Assembly (NCBI GenBank): GCA_964383505.1
Contig: CAYLHB010000029.1
Span: 1 to 5,431, forward strand
Direction: 5' to 3'
Source: CAYLHB01 sp964383505
Lineage (GTDB): Bacteria; Patescibacteriota; Minisyncoccia; Phycocordibacterales; UBA12088
Length of the DNA: 5,431 nt
Each line of letters opens with the position of its first letter. Positions within the stretch are counted from its first letter, which is position 1. Below, piece after piece: positions 1 to 4,289 of the stretch. A model generated the notes under the pieces. That model had not been told where the DNA came from, did not search any database, and saw only the letters and a program-made list of their open reading frames with translations. The translations under genes were made by a program, and so were the position numbers.

Positions 1-2
1 TG

Positions 3-87
3 CGGAGGGTATGGGATTCGAACCCATGAGGAGTTGCCCCCTACTCGCTTTCCAAGCGAGCGCACTCGACCACTATGCGAACCCTCC
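3..87 (-). tRNA. tRNA-Ser (anticodon GGA)
   Basis: Read on the minus strand this folds as a complete class II tRNA. The 7-bp acceptor stem pairs 87-81 with 10-4, the D stem is GCAT/GTGC, and the anticodon stem is CTCGC/GCGAG around the loop TTGGAAA, giving anticodon GGA (reads UCC and UCU). A long variable arm and a T arm (ATGGG, TTCGAAT, CCCAT) follow. The long variable arm and the G discriminator base at position 3 are both serine identity features. The bases after the discriminator read CA, so the 3' CCA does not appear to be encoded and would be added by the CCA-adding enzyme. The gene points the same way as the lemA-htpX operon but lies beyond that operon's terminator. Confidence 0.96.
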
Positions 88-120
88 GTGTCTGTGGGTA
101 CGTATTCAGAACACCACAGG

Positions 121-129
121 ATAGTACCA
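121..129 (-). promoter_or_regulatory. Candidate extended -10 promoter of tRNA-Ser
   Basis: On the minus strand the sequence TGGTACTAT (129-121) is an extended -10 element (TGn plus TACTAT). It would start transcription near 114, about 27 bases before the mature tRNA 5' end. No good -35 box is visible at 16-18 bases; the closest, CTGCAA, matches TTGACA poorly. It is the only plausible start between the upstream operon's terminator and the tRNA. Confidence 0.4.
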
Positions 130-158
130 GAAAAAAAGTAACATTGCAGGGCAGTTGG

Positions 159-190
159 AAATGAAAACAGGGCGACTCGGTCGCCCTGTT
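159..190 (-). terminator. Rho-independent terminator of the lemA-htpX operon
   Basis: An 11-bp perfect stem (AACAGGGCGAC at 166-176 with GTCGCCCTGTT at 180-190) closes a 3-base loop. On the minus strand it is followed by TTCATTT, which continues the stem's final TT into a T-rich tail. On the plus strand the following bases are GTTGTTCGGG, so the terminator works for minus-strand transcripts. It begins about 10 bases after the stop of the small ORF at 201-422. Confidence 0.8.
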
Positions 191-200
191 GTTCGGGTAG

Positions 201-422
201 CTAAAAATCTTTCCCCCGCCGCCTCGCGGTAATTTGCCATGAAAGGTGCGCGGCTTGGAGAGTGGGCGTCATAACCGATGTTTTGGGCACACGCGCTGGT
301 TGCTCGTCATCCCCTGCCAACTCAATGTCAAGCAGTAACATGAATTTTTGAGGACGAGGAACTCGAACTGGCTTGGGGCCGCGTTGCCTTTGATAGCGAC
401 CGTCACGCGAACGTGTACACAA
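201..422 (-). CDS. Possible small basic protein downstream of htpX (73 aa)
   Basis: I do not recognise this protein. The reading frame starts with TTG at 422-420 and runs to a TAG just before the operon terminator. In its favour, a purine-rich Shine-Dalgarno-like GGGAGAAG lies just upstream at 434-427, it sits 41 bases after htpX in the same direction, and its stop is only about 10 bases from the terminator. The N-terminal third is very basic (many Arg and Lys, with R/Q/P repeats up to about residue 27). Residues 28-40 (MLLLDIELAGDDE) then turn acidic, and the C-terminus ends in a basic RRRGK. There is no membrane helix and no Cys pair. A shorter form could start at the ATG for Met28 (341), but that has no visible ribosome binding site. 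Against it: short length, a rare start codon and no recognisable family. It may only be a spurious ORF in a 3' untranslated region. Confidence 0.35.
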   Translation of the reverse strand: MCTRSRDGRYQRQRGPKPVRVPRPQKFMLLLDIELAGDDEQPARVPKTSVMTPTLQAAHLSWQITARRRGKDF

Positions 423-426
423 ACTG

Positions 427-434
427 CTTCTCCC
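427..434 (-). promoter_or_regulatory. Shine-Dalgarno-like site for the 73-aa ORF
   Basis: GGGAGAAG on the minus strand, with GGGAG about 7 bases before the TTG at 422. It decides in favour of TTG over the overlapping out-of-frame GTG at 420, which meets a stop after five codons. The genes upstream in this operon have no such site, so its presence is notable. Confidence 0.4.
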
Positions 435-463
435 AAAAAAGTCATACCCCGCTTTGTTATACC

Positions 464-1360
464 CTACCCCTGCTCTCCCCGCAATGCGGCGATGCGCTCC
501 TCGACGGGCGGGTGTGTAGAAAACATGCGACTCACAAACGACCCAAAACCCCCTCCACCTGCCCCGAACGGGTTTGCGATGAAGAGGTGCGCACTCGCGT
601 GCGAGGCGTGCGCCATGGGTCTGCCGTACGCGCTTATTTTTTGAAGCGCACTCGCGAGCCCTTCGGGGTAGCGCGTGAGGAGCGCACCGGAGGCATCGGC
701 AAGAAACTCGCGCTTACGGCTTATCGCAAAATGAATGAGACGAGCGGCGATGGGTGCAAGAATGACCGCCACAAGGACGAGCACGATGAGTGGCCCCGAG
801 AGCTTACGGTCGCGCCCCCCTCCCCACCCCCCAAACCGAAGGAAGAAGTCCGAGAGGATTGCCACAAAACCCACGAGCACAACCGCTACGGTAGACACGA
901 GAATGTCGCGGTTCCCTACGTGCGCAAGCTCGTGGGCGAGCACACCCTCAAGCTCGGTCCTATCGAGAATCGAGAGGAGTCCCGTGGTCACCGCCACCAC
1001 GGCATGGTCGGGGTTGCGCCCTGTGGCAAACGCATTCGGCGCGGGGTCGCCAATCACGTAGAGTCGCGGCTTGGGGAGCCCTGCGGTAATTGCAAGGTTC
1101 TCGAGCAATCGGTGCACCTCGCGGTACTGCTCCGGGTCAGCCGGCTCGGCACGACTCATTCGCACGACAATGGAGTCGGAAAACCAGTAGCTCGTCACAT
1201 TCATGAGAAGAGCGAATACCGTTGCCACAACCACAAACAACGGGTCGCCGTAGATGTAGCTCACCACCCATCCTATGAGGATAACCACCACAAAAAAACC
1301 GGTCATGAGGTACCACGTCTTTCGAATGTTGCTATCGTGGTGTGTGTAGAGGGTAGCCAT
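464..1360 (-). CDS. htpX: HtpX-like M48 membrane zinc metalloprotease
   Basis: This is an M48B-family integral membrane protease that degrades damaged or misfolded membrane proteins, with the active site on the cytoplasmic face. The 298 aa are a normal family length. Two N-terminal helices (about 19-36 and 40-57) are followed by a soluble part and the zinc motif HELAH at 143-147, with His143 and His147 as ligands and Glu144 as catalytic base. Two further helices (about 151-175 and 188-212) come next, then the third-ligand motif EFLAD with Glu218. The C-terminus has the family's SAHLFIANPF (256-265) and FSTHPPVEERIAAL (280-293) signatures. A Gly-rich loop lies at 177-183. The ATG is 3 bases after the stop of the upstream membrane-protein gene, so translation is probably coupled; no Shine-Dalgarno sequence is visible. 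It shares an operon with lemA, a common pairing. Confidence 0.96.
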   Translation of the reverse strand: MATLYTHHDSNIRKTWYLMTGFFVVVILIGWVVSYIYGDPLFVVVATVFALLMNVTSYWFSDSIVVRMSRAEPADPEQYREVHRLLENLAITAGLPKPRLYVIGDPAPNAFATGRNPDHAVVAVTTGLLSILDRTELEGVLAHELAHVGNRDILVSTVAVVLVGFVAILSDFFLRFGGWGGGRDRKLSGPLIVLVLVAVILAPIAARLIHFAISRKREFLADASGALLTRYPEGLASALQKISAYGRPMAHASHASAHLFIANPFGAGGGGFGSFVSRMFSTHPPVEERIAALRGEQG

Positions 1361-1363
1361 ACG

Positions 1364-1870
1364 TCATTTGGTACTCGTGGACAACTCGCGCGTATCTCCC
1401 GAAATCCTCCCCGAGGCGGTTGCGGTCTGTATGAGAAGGCCTGTGAGGAGCATCGCCACTACGAGTGCGAGGAGCGCGTAAACGATACTTTTTCCAACGT
1501 GGTGACCTGTCCCCAAATCCTCCCCCTCCTCGTACTCATTCATGAGTCCATGAAGAATCACGAGTCGTAACAGTGAAAAGCATACCACAAAGAGGAGCGA
1601 CGAAAAGACACCAAGCCCCACGAGCGCACCAAGGGAATCAGGTCGCACCCACAAGAGTACCCCGATGGTGCTCGCGCCCGCGGTGAACACAAACGACGCG
1701 ATAAACACGCCCACATGAACGCCTATACGCCGTACAAGTTGGGCATGTTCGCGTCGTTCGCGCTCATTGAGCACCTTTGTGTGGGCGTCGACGCGCGCAG
1801 TTGCCAACCGCGCCGGAGGAACGTCAAGCGTCTGCATTTGTTCGGCCCTTTGGTAGAAACTACTAGCCAT
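1364..1870 (-). CDS. Three-helix membrane protein of unknown function (168 aa)
   Basis: No family recognised. I start it at the ATG at 1870-1868, which overlaps the end of the NUDIX gene by 8 bases in the arrangement ATGGCTAG. The frame stays open upstream to 1957, but that would lie inside the NUDIX gene and add an Arg/Trp-rich stretch that looks non-native. Residues 1-50 are charged and probably cytoplasmic, with a helical, Arg/Glu-rich stretch at 21-48. Three hydrophobic helices follow at about 51-74, 80-107 and 129-150, with an acidic loop (NEYEEGEDLG, 111-120) between the second and third. The last 18 residues are polar and Ser/Thr rich. The stop is 3 bases before htpX, so it is likely co-translated with the protease. 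A role as an HtpX partner or envelope-stress component is inference from position only. Confidence 0.8.
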   Translation of the reverse strand: MASSFYQRAEQMQTLDVPPARLATARVDAHTKVLNERERREHAQLVRRIGVHVGVFIASFVFTAGASTIGVLLWVRPDSLGALVGLGVFSSLLFVVCFSLLRLVILHGLMNEYEEGEDLGTGHHVGKSIVYALLALVVAMLLTGLLIQTATASGRISGDTRELSTSTK

Positions 1871-2363
1871 GGTGGCGTTGTGCGAGGAGCGCATCCACCT
1901 CCACAAGCTCCTCCGCAATACCTGGTATGAGGTCGTACGCACGTGCCTCATGGGCACTCACCCACGCAAAGTCGGAGCTCTCATCGTTGAGCGAAACCTC
2001 ACCAGAGACATACCTAGCGAAGTAGCTCAGTATGAGCGAGAGTGAGCCATCGTCGCGTATCGTCACGATATCCACCAAAAACGTCACATCGTCTACCGTC
2101 ACATCCACCTCCTCGCGCACCTCACGAACAAGCGCATTCTCAAGCGCATGGTACCACTGTCCGGGATGTGTGGGTGGAAGGTCAACAAAGTCCTCTTTGG
2201 TGACCCCACCTCCGGGCACAGTCCACTTGCCTGGGTGCACACGCTTGTGTGGCGCTCGTTTTGTGATGAGGTACTTGAGCCCACCCCCGTCATTCTTCCA
2301 AATGATGGCGGTCGTTGCGATGCGGAAGTGCTCGGTTGTTGATGCCGGGAGTGCGGCATCCAT
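1863..2363 (-). CDS. NUDIX hydrolase (MutT-like)
   Basis: A soluble 166-aa NUDIX-fold enzyme expected to hydrolyse a nucleoside diphosphate-linked substrate, such as an oxidised nucleotide, with Mg2+. The fold is visible as a first strand (FRIATTAII, 13-21), an R/K-rich strand-loop (LITKRAPHKR, 32-41) and KWTVPGGG (46-53). The catalytic helix has REVREEVDV at 80-88, with Arg80, Glu81, Glu84 and Glu85 in the NUDIX-box positions. The spacing between the box glycine (Gly52) and Arg80 is about 14 residues longer than the standard GX5EX7RE arrangement, so a loop (54-70, acidic and Pro rich) splits the box. His72 falls where the first box Glu would be. FAWVSAHEARAYDLIPG (132-148) is a typical C-terminal part. 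The ATG lies 1 base after the lemA stop and has no Shine-Dalgarno sequence. The exact substrate cannot be told from sequence. Confidence 0.9.
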   Translation of the reverse strand: MDAALPASTTEHFRIATTAIIWKNDGGGLKYLITKRAPHKRVHPGKWTVPGGGVTKEDFVDLPPTHPGQWYHALENALVREVREEVDVTVDDVTFLVDIVTIRDDGSLSLILSYFARYVSGEVSLNDESSDFAWVSAHEARAYDLIPGIAEELVEVDALLAQRHHG

Positions 2364-2364
2364 A

Positions 2365-2955
2365 CTAGAACTTCACTGCAACCGGCTCTTTTGCGGCTGC
2401 GTCTTTTTCCTCAAGTTCAAAGAACTCCATTTTGACAAAATTGAACATCCCTCCTATCACGTTTCCGGGGAACTGCTCAAGGGCGGTGTTGAGGTCACGC
2501 ACGTTGCCGTTGTAGAAGCGTCGAGCGGCCTGAATCTTGTTCTCCGTGTCGGAGAGCTCGCGCTGGAGCTCAAGAAAGTTTTGGTTCGCCTTGAGGTCTG
2601 GATAGTTTTCCGCAACCGCGAGGAGCTTGCCGAGCGCTTGGGTAAGGCCGAGGTCGGCCGCCTCAAATGCTTGTATCTGCTCTGCCGTCACATTCTTGGG
2701 GTCAATGGTGAGATTGGTCGCCTTTGCGCGCGCTTCCGTCACCGCATCAAACGTCTCACGTTCGTGGCTCGCATAGCCCTTCACGGTCTCCACGAGGTTG
2801 GGGATGAGATCGAACCTGCGTTTGAGTTGTACATCAATGTCCGCCCACGCCTCCTTGGTACGGTTGACGAGACACACAAAGCGGTTGTACATGCTTATCG
2901 CCCAAAATGCGACGAGGACGACCACCCCCAATATGATTAAAAGTGTAAGTGACAT
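2365..2955 (-). CDS. lemA: LemA family protein
   Basis: LemA proteins are membrane-anchored helical-bundle proteins of unclear biochemical role, often encoded beside HtpX or other envelope genes. This one has an N-terminal hydrophobic anchor (about 3-21), followed by the strongly conserved YNRFV...NRTKEAWADIDVQLKRR (23-47) and FDLIPNLVETVKGYASHE (48-65). The second conserved block is YPDLKANQNFLELQ (118-131), ELSDTENKIQAARRFYN (133-149), then VRDLN, QFPGN and FFELE towards the C-terminus. At 196 aa it matches the family. It is the first gene of the operon; its ATG lies about 23 bases after the predicted transcription start, with no Shine-Dalgarno sequence close to it. Its stop is 1 base from the NUDIX start codon. 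Confidence 0.97.
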   Translation of the reverse strand: MSLTLLIILGVVVLVAFWAISMYNRFVCLVNRTKEAWADIDVQLKRRFDLIPNLVETVKGYASHERETFDAVTEARAKATNLTIDPKNVTAEQIQAFEAADLGLTQALGKLLAVAENYPDLKANQNFLELQRELSDTENKIQAARRFYNGNVRDLNTALEQFPGNVIGGMFNFVKMEFFELEEKDAAAKEPVAVKF

Positions 2956-2984
2956 AAAAAAGATTGGTACTGATAATTTCTTCC

Positions 2985-2993
2985 ACTATACCA
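2985..2993 (-). promoter_or_regulatory. Candidate extended -10 promoter of the lemA operon
   Basis: On the minus strand TGG-TATAGT (2993-2985) is an extended -10 box. The predicted start is near 2978, giving a leader of about 23 bases before lemA. There is no clear -35 box, which fits extended -10 promoters. The perfect 10-base palindrome CTCGCGCGAG (2997-3006) lies just upstream. Confidence 0.5.
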
Positions 2994-3042
2994 CACCTCG
3001 CGCGAGCGCCATGAGCTACCCACACATCCCCGCACCGCGTGG

Positions 3043-3071
3043 TTGACGATACCACCTCGGTGGTGTATAAT
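3043..3071 (+). promoter_or_regulatory. Strong sigma70-type promoter of the zinc-ribbon gene
   Basis: TTGACG (3043-3048), a 17-base spacer and a perfect TATAAT (3066-3071) form a near-consensus promoter. Transcription should start near 3078, leaving a leader of about 84 bases before the ATG at 3162. The leader holds only short inverted repeats (for example GAGG-GAATT-CCTC), and I see no known riboswitch in it. Confidence 0.75.
3051..3064 (+). promoter_or_regulatory. Candidate operator palindrome in the promoter spacer
   Basis: ACCACC-TC-GGTGGT is a perfect 6+6 inverted repeat lying exactly between the -35 and -10 boxes of the zinc-ribbon promoter. A protein bound here would block RNA polymerase. 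The flanking bases extend the symmetry partly, with one mismatch. No regulator is encoded in the window. Confidence 0.4.
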
Positions 3072-3161
3072 TAAAAGACGTAAGACAACCGTTGGTCACG
3101 AGGGAATTCCTCACGTGTACGCATGGTACAAGGTCTACGGGTCGTTTATCAGTAGGTAACT

Positions 3162-3509
3162 ATGCGTGACATGCCCTACGGCACAGACAGCTTTGCGCGC
3201 AAGCCGATGGTCCAAGGTTCTTGGACCTGCTCGGAGTGCGGCAAAGAGATCACGGAGCTCCCGTTCTCGCCTCGCGAGGACCAAACCTCCACACTCAAGT
3301 GCCGCGACTGTTTCCGTGCGAGCCGCCCCGAGCGACCCGCGCGCACCTTCGATCGCGGTACCCGTCCGATGGTCACCGGCAACTGGTCATGCGCAGACTG
3401 TGGGAAGGAGATCACTCAACTTCCCTTCGAGCCGCGCGCAGACCGTCCGGTACGTTGCAGTGACTGCCACCGCAACTCCCGTCCTCCTCAACAGGACAGG
3501 CGTTGGTAA
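3162..3509 (+). CDS. Tandem CxxC zinc-ribbon protein (115 aa)
   Basis: A small soluble protein made of two copies of one zinc-binding unit. Copy 1 (about 14-56) has CSEC at 23-26 and CRDC at 47-50. Copy 2 (about 68-107) has CADC at 77-80 and CSDC at 99-102. Each copy starts with K/RPMV-x-GxW and holds CGKEIT-x-LPF-x-PR between its Cys pairs; the gap is 20 residues in copy 1 and 18 in copy 2. Each set of four Cys should hold one Zn2+. The linker and tail are very rich in Arg and Pro, which suggests nucleic-acid binding. Small proteins with a similar CxxCG...PF...CxxC layout are common in Patescibacteria, generally with no known function. A weak AGGT lies 4 bases before the ATG. It has its own strong promoter and is followed by a hairpin, so it is a single-gene unit. 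Binding of RNA, DNA or polymerase is inference. Confidence 0.9.
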   Translation: MRDMPYGTDSFARKPMVQGSWTCSECGKEITELPFSPREDQTSTLKCRDCFRASRPERPARTFDRGTRPMVTGNWSCADCGKEITQLPFEPRADRPVRCSDCHRNSRPPQQDRRW

Positions 3510-3535
3510 GCTCTCACACACAAATATTGTGACGC

Positions 3536-3569
3536 ACACACTCCTCGGAACACCGAGGAGTGTGTTGTT
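3536..3569 (+). terminator. Hairpin terminator after the zinc-ribbon gene
   Basis: A perfect 13-bp stem (ACACACTCCTCGG, 3536-3548, with its complement at 3553-3565) closes an AACA loop. The following TGTT is only weakly T rich, so termination may be partial. The right end runs directly into the -35 box of the next gene, so terminator and promoter are packed together. Confidence 0.6.
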
Positions 3570-3596
3570 GACAGACATTGATACACAATGTACTAC
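3568..3596 (+). promoter_or_regulatory. Candidate promoter of the Ntn hydrolase gene
   Basis: A perfect TTGACA -35 box (3568-3573) is followed after 17 bases by TACTAC (3591-3596), a poor -10 match preceded by TG. The predicted start is near 3603, about 25 bases before the ATG. The weak -10 and the spacer inverted repeat suggest a regulated promoter. Confidence 0.5.
3575..3591 (+). promoter_or_regulatory. Candidate operator: ACATTG-N5-CAATGT
   Basis: A 6+6 perfect inverted repeat around ATACA fills the spacer between the -35 and -10 boxes of the Ntn hydrolase promoter. Its size and form fit a site for a dimeric helix-turn-helix regulator. It differs in sequence from the palindrome in the zinc-ribbon promoter, so a shared regulator is not implied. 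Confidence 0.4.
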
Positions 3597-3614
3597 ATAC
3601 CAAGGAATCTGACT

Positions 3615-3620
3615 GAGGGA
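3615..3620 (+). promoter_or_regulatory. Strong Shine-Dalgarno site of the Ntn hydrolase gene
   Basis: GAGGGA lies 7 bases before the ATG at 3628 and fixes that start. It matters because the start places Thr at residue 2, the position of the catalytic nucleophile. Most other genes in the window have no such site. Confidence 0.7.
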
Positions 3621-3627
3621 ACGCAAA

Positions 3628-4218
3628 ATGACCTGTGTTGTGATGTACCTTTCTGCAAACAACTTGATTGTCGCTTCAGACTACCGAGACGGTAGTAGCG
3701 AGATGAACCTCGCACTGAGGAAGCATAGGAGCTTCAAACTGAACGATATGACGTTTGTGCTTGCGACATCGGGAAGAGGAAGGCCCGCACAAATACTCTT
3801 GTACGAGCTACCCAATAAAGTTTCATCAAGCAGTTCGGAAAAGTTGAGAGATTTGTCCGAACTATATCGGTGGGCGATCACGACCGTGATTCCACAAGTA
3901 CGCGAAATCGCGACCAATCACAAATTCTACATACGTCGAGAAGGCCACGAATCATTTCAAGCAGGCTTGATTATTGGGTGCCGTTTGGGTATCTGCACCA
4001 TCAACATGGCTGGAATGGTGAGACTCGAAAAGTATCCATTCGATGCCATCGGCTCCGGAGCGGATGCCGCGCTTGGGTGCCTGCACACACTCGAACACAT
4101 AGATGATAATTCGATGACTCCCCAACAAAAGGTGGGGTTGGCCATGCGAGTGGCACACAAAATAAACTTGGATTCTGTGTCGGAAACATTTGCGCTCGAT
4201 ACCTATAATATAACATGA
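3628..4218 (+). CDS. Proteasome-beta/HslV-like Ntn hydrolase (T1 family-like)
   Basis: This 196-aa protein resembles self-processing-free N-terminal-nucleophile peptidases of the proteasome/HslV superfamily. Removal of Met1 would expose Thr2 as Thr1, as in HslV. The first strands MTCVVMYLSANNLIVASDYR (1-20) place Asp18 at mature position 17, the conserved Asp17. ATSG (46-49) fits the strand after the Lys33 region. AIGSGADAALG (140-150) carries Ser143 in the Ser129 region. The C-terminal NLDSVSETFAL (180-190) matches the proteasome-beta D-S-x-S pattern, with Asp182 and Ser185 as Asp166 and Ser169. At the Lys33 position my alignment puts Arg34, with Lys32 and Lys37 nearby. Similar stand-alone proteins occur in phages and mobile elements. 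No propeptide, signal peptide or unfoldase partner is seen. GC is about 48% over 3661-3840, far below its neighbours, which suggests transfer. The family call rests on motif order, and activity is unproven. Confidence 0.75.
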   Translation: MTCVVMYLSANNLIVASDYRDGSSEMNLALRKHRSFKLNDMTFVLATSGRGRPAQILLYELPNKVSSSSSEKLRDLSELYRWAITTVIPQVREIATNHKFYIRREGHESFQAGLIIGCRLGICTINMAGMVRLEKYPFDAIGSGADAALGCLHTLEHIDDNSMTPQQKVGLAMRVAHKINLDSVSETFALDTYNIT

Positions 4219-4244
4219 GAGCGTTTCTGCCCCACCACCGCAAT

Positions 4245-4275
4245 CGCCTCGGTTTTCGAACCGAGGCGCTTTTTT
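4245..4275 (+). terminator. Rho-independent terminator after the Ntn hydrolase gene
   Basis: A 10-bp stem (CGCCTCGGTT, 4245-4254, with AACCGAGGCG, 4259-4268) closes a TTCG loop and is followed by C and six T (4270-4275). This is a classic terminator for the plus-strand gene ending at 4218. trmD converges on it from the other side (stop at 4290), but the minus-strand tail ATTGCGG is not T rich, so it probably serves only the plus strand well. Confidence 0.9.
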
Positions 4276-4289
4276 GCATATCAACGTTG

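Noticed and set aside
413..1570. Long plus-strand open frame (385 codons) opposite htpX
   Set aside because: It is a shadow of the GC-rich htpX and membrane-protein genes on the other strand. Its translation is low-complexity, His/Arg/Pro rich and without domains, while the minus strand has clear M48 motifs.
1871..1957. N-terminal extension of the three-helix membrane protein
   Set aside because: It would lie fully inside the NUDIX gene. The ATG at 1870, in an ATGGCTAG stop-start overlap, is the natural coupled start, and the extension is Arg/Trp rich and unlike a real N-terminus.
2032..2940. Plus-strand open frame of 302 codons opposite the NUDIX gene and lemA
   Set aside because: It is antisense to two well-recognised genes and spans their junction. 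No family features and no ribosome binding site.
3078..3161. The 84-base leader of the zinc-ribbon mRNA as a possible riboswitch or RNA thermometer
   Set aside because: Only 3-4 bp inverted repeats are visible and no known riboswitch core. Length alone is not enough.
3519..3531. Short palindrome CACAA-ATA-TTGTG just after the zinc-ribbon stop
   Set aside because: Only 5-bp arms, AT rich and not placed on a promoter, so chance is the likely explanation; the adjacent 13-bp hairpin is the real element.
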